DNA of 64,000 nt from Variovorax paradoxus. Lineage in GTDB: Bacteria; Pseudomonadota; Gammaproteobacteria; Burkholderiales; Burkholderiaceae_C. The stretch lies in NCBI RefSeq assembly GCF_000834655.1, contig NZ_JXQQ01000017.1:1-64000 (forward strand), given 5' to 3'. Position 1 is the first letter of the stretch. The number at the start of each line of letters is the position of its first letter. Below the pieces are notes generated by a model. The model was not told the DNA's origin and searched no databases. It saw nothing but the letters and a program-made list of their open reading frames with translations. Of this stretch, positions 53,020 through 61,450 are shown one piece after another. The position numbers and the translations under genes are program-made.

Positions 53020-53883
53020 ATGCTGGCAAAGCTCACAGGTTGGTTGTTGTTGGGAATCGTCCGGTTGCTCACGGGCGCGCAGGCGCGCTGGTACGGCTGC
53101 CCACCGAAAGCCGAGCAGCGCATCTATTTCGCCAACCACCAGAGCCACGCCGACCTCGTGATGATCTGGGCGGCCCTGCCCGAGGAACTGCGCAGCATCA
53201 CGCGGCCGATCGCTGCGCGCGACTACTGGGCCAACACGCCGGTCAAGCGCTGGATCACGACGGAGGTGTTCAATGCGGTGTACGTGGAGCGTGCGGCCGC
53301 GGCGCCTGCTGCAGCAGTTGCACCCGAGTCGGTGCAGGCCGAGCCGGCGCCCCAACCTGCGGCCGTGGCATCGCCCGCCGAACGCATCGAGCCGTCGATG
53401 GAACCGCTGCTGCCGGCCACGCCGCCCATCGCCGAAGCCGTGAACGAACTGCAGGGAGAACTCGACCTTCCGCCACCGCCACCACCGCCGCCCGCACCTA
53501 TCGCGCCGCCGCCATCCGTTGCGGAACCGGCACCACCGGCCGAACCCGCGGCACCCGTGTCCGACCCGCTCGCGCCACTCGTCGAGGCGCTCCGAAGCGG
53601 CGACTCGATCATCATCTTTCCCGAGGGCACGCGCGGCCACACGGGCGAGCCGCAGAAGTTCAAGTCCGGCCTCTACACGCTCGCGACGATGTTCCCCGAC
53701 GTGGTGCTCGTGCCGGCCTGGATCGACAACGTGCAGCGCGTCATGCCCAAGGGCGAGATCGTGCCGGTGCCCATTCTTTGCTCCGTCACCTTCGGCGCGC
53801 CGCTTCGCGTCGAGGACGGCGAAGAGCGCCGCCCCTTCCTCGATCGCGCGCGCGCCGCGGTGATCGCATTGCGCGACGTCTGA
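53020..53883 (+). CDS. plsC: 1-acyl-sn-glycerol-3-phosphate acyltransferase with a large Pro-rich insertion
   Basis: The 287-residue protein has the PlsC motif NHQSHAD (His40, Asp45) and the substrate motif FPEGTRG at about residues 200-206, separated by about 160 residues. The extra length is a low-complexity Ala/Pro/Glu segment at about 91-183, where other members have only a few residues. Both catalytic motifs are intact, so activity is plausible. cdsA follows after 4 bp, giving a phosphatidate synthesis pair (acylation, then CDP activation). Confidence 0.82.
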   Translation: MLAKLTGWLLLGIVRLLTGAQARWYGCPPKAEQRIYFANHQSHADLVMIWAALPEELRSITRPIAARDYWANTPVKRWITTEVFNAVYVERAAAAPAAAVAPESVQAEPAPQPAAVASPAERIEPSMEPLLPATPPIAEAVNELQGELDLPPPPPPPPAPIAPPPSVAEPAPPAEPAAPVSDPLAPLVEALRSGDSIIIFPEGTRGHTGEPQKFKSGLYTLATMFPDVVLVPAWIDNVQRVMPKGEIVPVPILCSVTFGAPLRVEDGEERRPFLDRARAAVIALRDV

Positions 53884-53887
53884 CGAC

Positions 53888-54877
53888 ATGAACCAGTTCC
53901 TGCGCAGCCTCACCCCGACCCAGCAGGTCGCGGCGCTCTTTCTCATCATCTTCGGCGTGCTGGTCGTCATCAGCACCACGGCCTTCTTCCTGAGCTTCAG
54001 GGAAAAGCGCAACCCGGTGCACGACGCCACCTGGCAGGCCGAGCTCGCGCACTTTCGCGCGCTGCTGGGCACCACCTGGTTCATGGTGGTGGTCTTCTGG
54101 ATCGGCTGGGCGCTCGGCGAAACGGTGGCGACGGTGCTCTTCGCGCTGATCTCGTTCTTCGCGCTGCGCGAGTTCATTACGCTCTCGCCCACGCGGCGCG
54201 GCGACCACCGCAGCCTGATCCTCGCGTTCTTCGTGGTGCTGCCGATCCAGTTCTGGCTCGTGGCGACCGCGCGCTTCGATCTCTTCACCGTGTTCATCCC
54301 GGTCTACGTGTTCCTCGCGATCCCGGTGGCGAGCGCGCTGGCCAACGACCCGAGCCACTTCCTCGAACGCAACGCCAAGCTGCAGTGGGGCATCATGGTC
54401 TGCGTCTACGGCATGAGCCATGTGCCTGCGCTGCTGCTCCTGAGCTTCCCCGGCTACGAGGGCAAGAGCGCGTTCCTCGTGTTCTTCCTGGTGTTCGTGG
54501 TGCAGACCTCGGTGCTGGTGCAGCACGTCATCTCGCGCCGCACGCAGCGCGCGCCGTTCGCGCCCAACGTGAGCCGCAGCTTCAACTGGACCAGCTGGGG
54601 CATCGGCATCGTGGTGGCGAGCCTGGTGGGCGCGCTGTTCTCGTTCATCACGCCGTTCAAGTTCGGCCAGGCGCTGGCGGTGTCGGTCATCGCCTGCATC
54701 GCGGGCTCGATGGGGCACCTGGTGATGAAGGCGCTCAAGCGCGACCGTGGCATTCCGAACTGGGGCAAGAAGGGCGTGGGCGTGACCGGCGCGAACGGCC
54801 TCCTGGACCGCGTCGATGCGCTGTGCTTCGCGGCGCCGATCTTTTTTCACTCGATCCGCTGGTACTTCAACGCCTAG
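53888..54877 (+). CDS. cdsA: Phosphatidate cytidylyltransferase
   Basis: CdsA makes CDP-diacylglycerol from phosphatidate and CTP. The 329-residue protein has about eight transmembrane helices and the C-terminal signature region KRDRGIPNWGKKGVGVTGANGLLDRVDALCFAAP. This deviates somewhat from the classical KD...PGHGG..DR form (GVTGANG instead of PGHGG), as in the CdsA-like group found next to plsC genes. A second, housekeeping cdsA may exist elsewhere. Confidence 0.8.
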   Translation: MNQFLRSLTPTQQVAALFLIIFGVLVVISTTAFFLSFREKRNPVHDATWQAELAHFRALLGTTWFMVVVFWIGWALGETVATVLFALISFFALREFITLSPTRRGDHRSLILAFFVVLPIQFWLVATARFDLFTVFIPVYVFLAIPVASALANDPSHFLERNAKLQWGIMVCVYGMSHVPALLLLSFPGYEGKSAFLVFFLVFVVQTSVLVQHVISRRTQRAPFAPNVSRSFNWTSWGIGIVVASLVGALFSFITPFKFGQALAVSVIACIAGSMGHLVMKALKRDRGIPNWGKKGVGVTGANGLLDRVDALCFAAPIFFHSIRWYFNA

Positions 54878-54885
54878 GATGAAAC

Positions 54886-54980
54886 TCACCCCCAGTCTTC
54901 GCGCACTTCGTGTCGCTGCGCCAACCCCCTTCCAGGGGGCGGCACCAGCGGCCGGGCCAAGCCCGTTCCGCGGTGTCCCT
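54886..54980 (-). repeat. Intergenic repeat, copy 4 (minus orientation)
   Basis: Same element as at 20533, reversed, between cdsA and ruvC. It shows the CACCCCCAG start, GCGCACTTCGTGTCGCTGCG, CCAACCCCCT and GGGGGCGGCACCAG blocks. Confidence 0.75.
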
Positions 54981-55041
54981 TGCCTTGGCAGCGCCGGTTT
55001 CATGCGCCACAAGCCGCGCGCGAAGCCGTGGAGCAACTGAC

Positions 55042-55590
55042 ATGCGCATCCTCGGCATCGACCCTGGCCTCCTGACCACCGGCTTCGGCGTGGTGGACGC
55101 GGACGGCCATGCACTGCGCTACGTGGCCAGCGGCACCATCAGCACGCGGCACCTGGGCAGCGGGAACCTGCCGGCGCGCCTGAAGGTGCTGTTCGACGGC
55201 ATCGCGGAAATCGCCGCGCGCTACCAGCCCGATGCGTCGGCGGTGGAAATCATCTTCGTCAACGTCAACCCGCAGTCGACGCTGCTGCTGGGACAGGCGC
55301 GCGGCGCTTGCGTGACCTCGCTGGTGAACAGCAACCTCACGGTCGCCGAATACACCGCGCTGCAGATGAAGAAGGCGGTGGCGGGCCACGGCCAGGCGGC
55401 CAAGGCGCAGGTGCAGGAGATGGTCAAGCGCCTGCTCGACCTGCCAGGCCTACCCGGCGCCGATGCGGCCGACGCACTGGGCATCGCAATCACGCATGCG
55501 CAGGTGGGGCGGTCGATGGCACGGCTGGCCCAGGCGGCGGAGTTGTCGAAGACGCATGCCGGCACCTACCGGCAAGGGCGTTCGCGCTGA
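55042..55590 (+). CDS. ruvC: Holliday junction resolvase RuvC
   Basis: RuvC cuts Holliday junctions in the RuvABC complex. The 182-residue protein has the four acidic residues in the usual places: [28 protein letters not shown] and [15 protein letters not shown]. The ATG at 55042 gives MRILGIDPG. Neither ruvA nor ruvB is in the window. An intergenic repeat precedes the gene. Confidence 0.95.
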   Translation: MRILGIDPGLLTTGFGVVDADGHALRYVASGTISTRHLGSGNLPARLKVLFDGIAEIAARYQPDASAVEIIFVNVNPQSTLLLGQARGACVTSLVNSNLTVAEYTALQMKKAVAGHGQAAKAQVQEMVKRLLDLPGLPGADAADALGIAITHAQVGRSMARLAQAAELSKTHAGTYRQGRSR

Positions 55591-55603
55591 CCGGGACGAC
55601 GAG

Positions 55604-55780
55604 CTAGGCGACGCGCTCGGCGATCAGCACCGCGAAGAAGCCGAACGCAGCGAGCAGCGTCCACTTGAGCACGATCCAGCCGACGCGCCGGTACTTGGCC
55701 TGCCCGGTGCCCGCATAGAACGCGAACGACACGCCGGCCACCAGCAAAAGCAACAGGATGGCCCAGCGGAAGAGAAGCAT
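55604..55780 (-). CDS. Small two-helix membrane protein downstream of lpxC
   Basis: A 58-codon frame encodes a protein with an N-terminal membrane helix (RWAILLLLLVAGVSFAFYAG), a basic loop (KYRRVGW) and a second helix (LKWTLLAAFGFFAVLIAERV). It starts 19 bp after the lpxC stop on the same strand and ends convergent to ruvC. Well-formed membrane segments with charged ends and a clean start suggest a real gene of unknown function. Confidence 0.6.
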   Translation of the reverse strand: MLLFRWAILLLLLVAGVSFAFYAGTGQAKYRRVGWIVLKWTLLAAFGFFAVLIAERVA

Positions 55781-55799
55781 CGTCTGGGCGGCGGCGCGC

Positions 55800-56723
55800 C
55801 TACCAGGCCCGCGCCACTTCGCCGAAGCCGCGCGGTGCGCGCTTCTCGTCGTCGAAGGTCACGATCTCGTAGGCATCGCTGTGCGAGAGCAGTTCGCGCA
55901 GCAGCTTGTTGTTGAGCGCATGGCCCGAGCGGAACGCGGTGTAGGCGGCGAGCAGCGGCTTGCCGATGATGTACAGGTCGCCCATCGCGTCGAGGATCTT
56001 GTGCTTCACGAACTCGTCGTCGTAGCGCAGGCCGCCGGCATTGAGCACCTTGGTGTCGTCCATCACGATGGCGTTGTCGAGGCCCCCGCCAAGAGCCAGG
56101 CCCTTGCTGCGCATGTACTCGACTTCCTTCGTGAAGCCGAAGGTGCGGGCGCGCGCGATGTCGCGGCTGTACGAATCGGTGCCGAGGTCGAACTCCACGC
56201 GCTGGCCGGTGGAATTGACCACGCGGTGATCGAAGTCGATCTCGAAGCTCAGCTTGTAGCCGTGGTACGGCTCAAGGCTCGCCCACTTCTCGTTGGCGCC
56301 CTCGCCTTCGCGCACCTCGACCTTGCGGGTCACGCGGATGAAGCGGCGCGGTGCCTTCTGCAGCTCGATGCCCGCGCTTTGCAGCAGGAACACGAAGGAC
56401 GAAGCCGATCCGTCGAGGATGGGCACTTCGTCGGCCGTGATGTCGATGTAGAGGTTGTCGATGCCAAGGCCGGCGCAGGCCGACATCAGATGCTCGACCG
56501 TCTGCACCTTCGCGCCGCCGGTGGAGACCGTGGAGGCGAGGCGCGTGTCGGTGACCGCTTCGGCCGTCATGCGGATCTCGGCCGGCTCGGGGAGGTCGAC
56601 GCGGCGGAACACGATGCCCGTGTCGGCCGGGGCCGGTCGCAGGGTCAGTTCCACGCGTTGGCCGCTATGAAGCCCCACGCCCACGGCGCGGCTGATCGAC
56701 TTGAGGGTTCGTTGTTGCAGCAC
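55800..56723 (-). CDS. lpxC: UDP-3-O-acyl-N-acetylglucosamine deacetylase
   Basis: LpxC catalyses the committed step of lipid A synthesis with zinc. The 307-residue protein has the metal and active-site segments [16 protein letters not shown] (zinc His), [12 protein letters not shown] (second His and Asp) and [13 protein letters not shown]. The start is GTG at 56723, giving [13 protein letters not shown], which matches the family start. It follows ftsZ in the dcw cluster, as in other betaproteobacteria, after a 304-bp gap. Confidence 0.96.
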   Translation of the reverse strand: MLQQRTLKSISRAVGVGLHSGQRVELTLRPAPADTGIVFRRVDLPEPAEIRMTAEAVTDTRLASTVSTGGAKVQTVEHLMSACAGLGIDNLYIDITADEVPILDGSASSFVFLLQSAGIELQKAPRRFIRVTRKVEVREGEGANEKWASLEPYHGYKLSFEIDFDHRVVNSTGQRVEFDLGTDSYSRDIARARTFGFTKEVEYMRSKGLALGGGLDNAIVMDDTKVLNAGGLRYDDEFVKHKILDAMGDLYIIGKPLLAAYTAFRSGHALNNKLLRELLSHSDAYEIVTFDDEKRAPRGFGEVARAW

Positions 56724-57027
56724 GCCGGGGATTTTAGGCGCGCCACGGGTGTGGCGGCCTATTCCCCTCGCTATGGCAGCGATAGACATGGGTTCTATGC
56801 AATCCCGGCAATGGACGCAAAGGGCACGAGCTGGACGCAGCGCCTAGAGCCGGCAGAAGTCCCTTTCAGGTCTTCCCCGTACCCCTTGCGAACCCTCGTG
56901 CCCTCTGCGTCGCGTTGAGTCACTTCGCGAAACACAGCGGAACCGGCTTTGCCGGGCCGCTGGTGTTGCCCCGGGCAGGGGGCTGGCGAAGCGACACGAA
57001 GTGCGCACGGCCTGGGGGTGAGCCCAG
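56724..57027. repeat. ftsZ-lpxC gap with intergenic repeat, copy 5
   Basis: The 304-bp stretch between ftsZ and lpxC holds a plus-orientation copy of the repeat at about 56924-57022. A remaining 200 bp shows no gene or clear terminator. lpxC probably has its own promoter here. Confidence 0.75.
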
Positions 57028-58257
57028 TCAATCGGCCTGACGGCGCAGGAATGCCGGAATCTCGAAGTCGTCCATGCCGCCCGACGACAGCGCATCCACC
57101 TTGGCCGCGGCCATCGTGCGGTTGGTGCGCCACACGCTGGGAACCGCCATGCCGTCGTAGTTCGGCTGGTTGCCACCACCGCCGTGACCGCTGGTGTGGC
57201 CGCCCGTTCCGCCCATGCCCATCGTGGGCACGTTGAACGGGATGTTGTCGGTGCCGGTGCGAATGACTTCCAGCGTCGGGGCCTGGCGGCGTGCGTCCGC
57301 GCGCGAGAGGCCCGTGGCCACCACGGTCACGCGCATCTCGTCGCCCAGGGCTTCGTCGTAGGCAGCGCCGTAGATCACGTGCGCATCGGGCGAGGCGTAG
57401 GCGCGGATGGTGTTCATCGCGAGCTTCGACTCGTTCAGCTTCAGCGAACCCTTCGATGCCGTCACCAGCACCAGCACGCCCTTCGCGCCCGACAGGTCGA
57501 TGCCTTCGAGCAGCGGGCAGGCCACGGCCTGTTCGGCAGCGATGCGCGCGCGGTCCGGACCCGCGGCCGCAGCCGTGCCCATCATGGCCTTGCCGGGCTC
57601 GCCCATCACGGTGCGCACGTCTTCGAAGTCGACGTTCACGCCGCCGTACTCGTTGATGATTTCCGAGATGCCGCCCACGGCGTTCTTGAGCACGTCGTTG
57701 GCGTGCGCGAAGGCTTCGTCCTGGGTGATGTCTTCACCGAGCACGTCGAGCAGCTTCTCGTTGAGCACCACGATCAGCGAATCGACGTTGGCTTCGAGCT
57801 CGGCCAGGCCGTCGTCCGCGTTCTTCATGCGGCGGCCGCCTTCCCAGTCGAAGGGCTTGGTCACAACACCCACGGTCAGGATGCCCATTTCCTTGGCGAC
57901 GCGCGCGATCACCGGCGCAGCGCCGGTGCCCGTGCCGCCACCCATGCCGGCGGTGATGAACAGCATGTGCGCGCCGTCGATGGCCGCGCGGATTTCGTCC
58001 ACGGCGGCTTCGGCGGCTTCACGGCCCTTGTCGGGCTTGCTGCCGGCGCCCAGGCCGCTGGTGCCCAGCTGGATGATCTTGTTCGCGTTGCTGCGGGTGA
58101 GCGCCTGCGCGTCGGTGTTGGCGCACACGAATTGCACGCCCTGCACACCACGCTCCATCATGTGGGCGACTGCATTGCCGCCACCGCCGCCCACACCGAT
58201 CACCTTGATCTGCGTGCCTTGATTGAATTCTTCGACTTCGATCATTTCGATGGTCAT
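57028..58257 (-). CDS. ftsZ: Cell division GTPase FtsZ
   Basis: FtsZ forms the cytokinetic ring. The 409-residue protein has the GTP-binding GVGGGGGNAV and GGGTGTGAAPVIA loops, the T7 catalytic loop GGVNVDFEDVRTVM, a long linker and the C-terminal FtsA/ZipA-binding tail DDFEIPAFLRRQAD. An AAGGAG site lies directly before the ATG at 58257. The 170-bp gap to ftsA carries a hairpin at 58323-58377. Confidence 0.98.
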   Translation of the reverse strand: MTIEMIEVEEFNQGTQIKVIGVGGGGGNAVAHMMERGVQGVQFVCANTDAQALTRSNANKIIQLGTSGLGAGSKPDKGREAAEAAVDEIRAAIDGAHMLFITAGMGGGTGTGAAPVIARVAKEMGILTVGVVTKPFDWEGGRRMKNADDGLAELEANVDSLIVVLNEKLLDVLGEDITQDEAFAHANDVLKNAVGGISEIINEYGGVNVDFEDVRTVMGEPGKAMMGTAAAAGPDRARIAAEQAVACPLLEGIDLSGAKGVLVLVTASKGSLKLNESKLAMNTIRAYASPDAHVIYGAAYDEALGDEMRVTVVATGLSRADARRQAPTLEVIRTGTDNIPFNVPTMGMGGTGGHTSGHGGGGNQPNYDGMAVPSVWRTNRTMAAAKVDALSSGGMDDFEIPAFLRRQAD

Positions 58258-58322
58258 TTCTAACTCCTTGAATATTGCAGTTGCCGTTTTGTATCTATGA
58301 ATAATTCTTTTGCCGTGACGTG

Positions 58323-58377
58323 TTCAACGAGAGCGTCGTCACGATGGTGGACCTGTGCGTCGCCATCGCTCGTTGAA
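58323..58377. promoter_or_regulatory. Hairpin in the ftsA-ftsZ spacer
   Basis: TTCAACGAG (58323-58331) pairs with CTCGTTGAA (58369-58377), and CGATGG (58342-58347) with CCATCG (58363-58368). The two stems stack with one 10-nt bulge. There is no T-run, so this is a structured leader or operator rather than a clear terminator. Confidence 0.45.
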
Positions 58378-58427
58378 ATGCAACGGCGGACTGCCGCGAG
58401 CGAGCCAGAGTGGGGAGTGGTTCATGG

Positions 58428-59657
58428 TCAGAAGTTCCCCACGATGAAGTCCTTGAAACGTCCGAACGCAGTCTTTACCGACCCGTTCTTCTGCGCGACC
58501 TTGAAGCCGCGCATGCGTGCGAAGCGCGCCTCCTCGAGCAGGCCCATGACGGTAGCCGCACGGGGCTGCGCCACCATGTCGGACAACGCGCTGGAATACT
58601 TCGGGATGCCCCGGCGCACGGGCTTGAGGAAGATGTCTTCCCCGAGCTCGACCATGCCCGGCATCACCGCGCTGCCGCCGGTGAGCACCACGCCCGAAGA
58701 GAGCACCTCTTCGTAGCCCGACTCGCGCACCACCTGCTGCACGAGCGAGAAGATCTCCTCGATGCGCGGCTCGATCACGCCGGCCAGGGCCTGCTTGCTC
58801 AGCATGCGCGGGCCGCGGTCGCCCAGGCCCGGCACTTCCACCTGCTGGTCGGGGTCGGCCAGCAGCTGCTTGGCATAGCCGCTCTCGACCTTGATGTCTT
58901 CCGCGTCCTTGGTGGGCGTGCGCAGCGCCATCGCGATGTCGCTGGTGATGAGGTCACCCGCGATCGGGATCACCGCCGTGTGGCGGATCGCGCCGTTGGT
59001 GAAGATCGCCACGTCGGTCGTGCCCGCGCCGATGTCCACCAGCACCACGCCCAGTTCGCGCTCGTCTTCGGTCAGCACCGCCTGGCTGGAGGCCAGCGGG
59101 TTGAGCATCAGCTGGTCGACCTCCAGGCCGCAGCGGCGCACGCACTTGATGATGTTCTCGGCCGCGCTCTGCGCGCCGGTCACGATGTGCACCTTGGCCT
59201 CCAGGCGCATGCCGCTCATGCCGATCGGCTCCTTCACGTCCTGGCCGTCGATCACGAACTCCTGAGGCTCCACCAGCAGGAGGCGCTGATCGCTCGAGAT
59301 GTTGATCGCGCGCGCGGTTTCCACCACGCGGGCCACGTCGGCGGGCGTCACTTCCTTGTCCTTCACCGCCACCATGCCGCTCGAATTGATGCCGCGGATG
59401 TGGCTGCCGGTGATGCCGGTGTAGACGCGGCTGATCTTGCAATCGGCCATCAGCTCGGCTTCTTTCAGCGCCTGCTGGATGCTCTGCACCGTGGCGTCGA
59501 TGTTCACCACCACGCCGCGCTTCAAGCCATTGCTCGGCGCGATGCCGAGCCCGGCGAGCTTGAGCTCGCCGCCGGGCAGCACCTCGGCCACGACCACCAT
59601 CACCTTGGCGGTGCCGATGTCCAGTCCTACGACCAGGTCTTTGTATTCTTTGGGCAT
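58428..59657 (-). CDS. ftsA: Cell division protein FtsA
   Basis: FtsA is the actin-like membrane tether of FtsZ. The 409-residue protein has the phosphate-binding motif VGLDIGTAKV, a second ATPase motif in VLVDIGAGTTDVAIF, the SHIRGINSSGMV 1C-subdomain region and GGSAVMPGMVELGEDIF near the end. Its C-terminal membrane-targeting helix is GRFKDFIVGNF. ftsQ ends 30 bp upstream. Confidence 0.97.
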   Translation of the reverse strand: MPKEYKDLVVGLDIGTAKVMVVVAEVLPGGELKLAGLGIAPSNGLKRGVVVNIDATVQSIQQALKEAELMADCKISRVYTGITGSHIRGINSSGMVAVKDKEVTPADVARVVETARAINISSDQRLLLVEPQEFVIDGQDVKEPIGMSGMRLEAKVHIVTGAQSAAENIIKCVRRCGLEVDQLMLNPLASSQAVLTEDERELGVVLVDIGAGTTDVAIFTNGAIRHTAVIPIAGDLITSDIAMALRTPTKDAEDIKVESGYAKQLLADPDQQVEVPGLGDRGPRMLSKQALAGVIEPRIEEIFSLVQQVVRESGYEEVLSSGVVLTGGSAVMPGMVELGEDIFLKPVRRGIPKYSSALSDMVAQPRAATVMGLLEEARFARMRGFKVAQKNGSVKTAFGRFKDFIVGNF

Positions 59658-59687
59658 TGAGATATGTCCTCGATTTCTCGCTGTGCG

Positions 59688-60476
59688 CTACTTGATTCTT
59701 CTTGGGGTCTCGGGTGAGACCGTGGTGACGCCGCGCAGCCGCAATGCATACGCGTCGTTGTGGCGCAGGTCGGCGCCTTCGACGTCGGCCACCGTGCGGT
59801 GGTACTGGCCCGCGACCTGCGTCACGGTCTTCAGGAAGCGCTGCAACCGGGCCGACACCTCTTCGCTCTGCCCGCGCCCCAGCTCGATCTGCGCACCGCT
59901 GTCCAGCACCACCTTCCAGCTGCCGCGGCTGGACAGAGTGAGCTCGTCGATGCCGAAGTCGTAGGGCTGGAACTGCGGCGCGAGCACGCGGTACATGCCC
60001 AGCACCTGCCCGGCCTGCTCGATGGGGCCGTCCAGGCGCGGCAGGTTCTCGTCGACCTCGGCCACGTTCGCCTCGAACACATCGCCGAAACCGTTGATGA
60101 GCTTGGAGCCGGCCTCGTCGCCCCAGCTGGCCACCGGCACCTGCTCGGTCAGCGTCACGCGCAGCTTGTTCGGGAACTCGCGCCGCACCACCGCGCTGCG
60201 CACCCACGGCACCGCCTCGAAGGCGGTGCGCGCACGCGCCAGGTCGATGGTGAAGAAGTTGCCCGACAGCTGCGGCGCCACGTTGGCGCGCAGCGTGACC
60301 GCGTTGTTGTGCGTCACTTCGCCGTCCACCTTGATCCCCGCGAGCGGGAAGAAAGGCTGGCGCAGCACCCACCAGGCGCCCGCCGCCAGCAGCATGAACG
60401 CCACCGCCACGAACGCGAGGTTCGCCACGATGTTCATGAGCTTGACGTCGAAGGGCGCGGGGATGCTGTCGGCCAT
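59688..60476 (-). CDS. ftsQ: Cell division protein FtsQ
   Basis: FtsQ is the bitopic hub of the FtsQLB complex. The 262-residue protein has one transmembrane helix (about residues 15-38), a POTRA domain (PLAGIKVDGEVTHNNAVTLR onward) and the FtsQ/DivIB beta domain. It starts 2 bp after the ddl stop. The C-terminal end is rich in arginine. Confidence 0.93.
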   Translation of the reverse strand: MADSIPAPFDVKLMNIVANLAFVAVAFMLLAAGAWWVLRQPFFPLAGIKVDGEVTHNNAVTLRANVAPQLSGNFFTIDLARARTAFEAVPWVRSAVVRREFPNKLRVTLTEQVPVASWGDEAGSKLINGFGDVFEANVAEVDENLPRLDGPIEQAGQVLGMYRVLAPQFQPYDFGIDELTLSSRGSWKVVLDSGAQIELGRGQSEEVSARLQRFLKTVTQVAGQYHRTVADVEGADLRHNDAYALRLRGVTTVSPETPRRIK

Positions 60477-60478
60477 GG

Positions 60479-61450
60479 CTATTGCGCGCCTCCCTTTGCG
60501 TCCAGCGAAGCGGAGGCCAGCACGCGCAAGCACAGCTCTTCGTAGGGAATGCCGGCCGCACGCGCCGACATCGGCACCAGCGAATGGCTGGTCATGCCGG
60601 GCGAGGTGTTCATCTCGAGCAGGAAGGGCTTGCGGTCGCTGGCGCGGATCATCACGTCGGCGCGGCCCCAGCCGCGGCAGCCGAGCGTGTGGTACGCGGC
60701 CAGCGTGATGCGCTGGATCTCGTGCTCCTCGGCAGCCGGCAGGCCGCTCGGGCACTGGTACTTCACGTCGTCGGTGAAGTACTTGTTCTGGTAGTCGTAG
60801 GCGCCTTCGGGCGCGGCGATGCGCACCACCGGGAGCGCACGCGCGTCGAGCCCCTGGCCGAGCACGGCGCAGGTCACTTCCTCGCCTTCGATGAACTCCT
60901 CGCAGAGCACGTCGGCGTCGTATTTGGCCGAGAGCGCGACGGCGTCCTGCATCTGCGAATAGCCCTCGACCTTGGTCACGCCGATGGACGAGCCCTCGCG
61001 CGGCGGCTTCACGATCAGCGGCAGGCCCAGCACGTCGGGCACCACCATGACCTGCTCGCGGCTTTGCTGGTCGAAGGCCAGGCGCACGTACTTGGGGGTC
61101 GGCAGGCCGTCGGCCTGCCAGATGCGCTTGGTCATGACCTTGTCCATCGCCACGCTCGAGGCCATGACGCCCGAGCCGGTGTAGGGAATGCCGAGCAGTT
61201 CGAGCGCGCCCTGCACCGTGCCGTCTTCGCCATGGCGGCCATGCAGCGCGACGAAGCAGCGCGCGAAGCCTTCGCGCTTGAGCTCGACCAGCTCGCGCTC
61301 GGCCGGATCGAAGGCATGCGCGTCGACGCCGCGCGAGCGCAACGCCTCCAGCACGCCGGTGCCCGACATCAACGAGACTTCGCGTTCCGCGGAACTGCCG
61401 CCGAACAGCACGGCGACCTTGCCGAAGAGTTTTGGATCCTGAAGGCTCAC
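60479..61450 (-). CDS. ddl: D-alanine--D-alanine ligase
   Basis: Ddl makes D-Ala-D-Ala for the wall stem peptide. The 323-residue ATP-grasp enzyme has [19 protein letters not shown], the ATP loop [13 protein letters not shown] and [18 protein letters not shown] near the end. The start is GTG at 61450, with the murC stop overlapping (GTGA) and a GGGGAGGG ribosome-binding site before it. The position between murC and ftsQ is that of ddlB in E. coli. Confidence 0.95.
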   Translation of the reverse strand: MSLQDPKLFGKVAVLFGGSSAEREVSLMSGTGVLEALRSRGVDAHAFDPAERELVELKREGFARCFVALHGRHGEDGTVQGALELLGIPYTGSGVMASSVAMDKVMTKRIWQADGLPTPKYVRLAFDQQSREQVMVVPDVLGLPLIVKPPREGSSIGVTKVEGYSQMQDAVALSAKYDADVLCEEFIEGEEVTCAVLGQGLDARALPVVRIAAPEGAYDYQNKYFTDDVKYQCPSGLPAAEEHEIQRITLAAYHTLGCRGWGRADVMIRASDRKPFLLEMNTSPGMTSHSLVPMSARAAGIPYEELCLRVLASASLDAKGGAQ

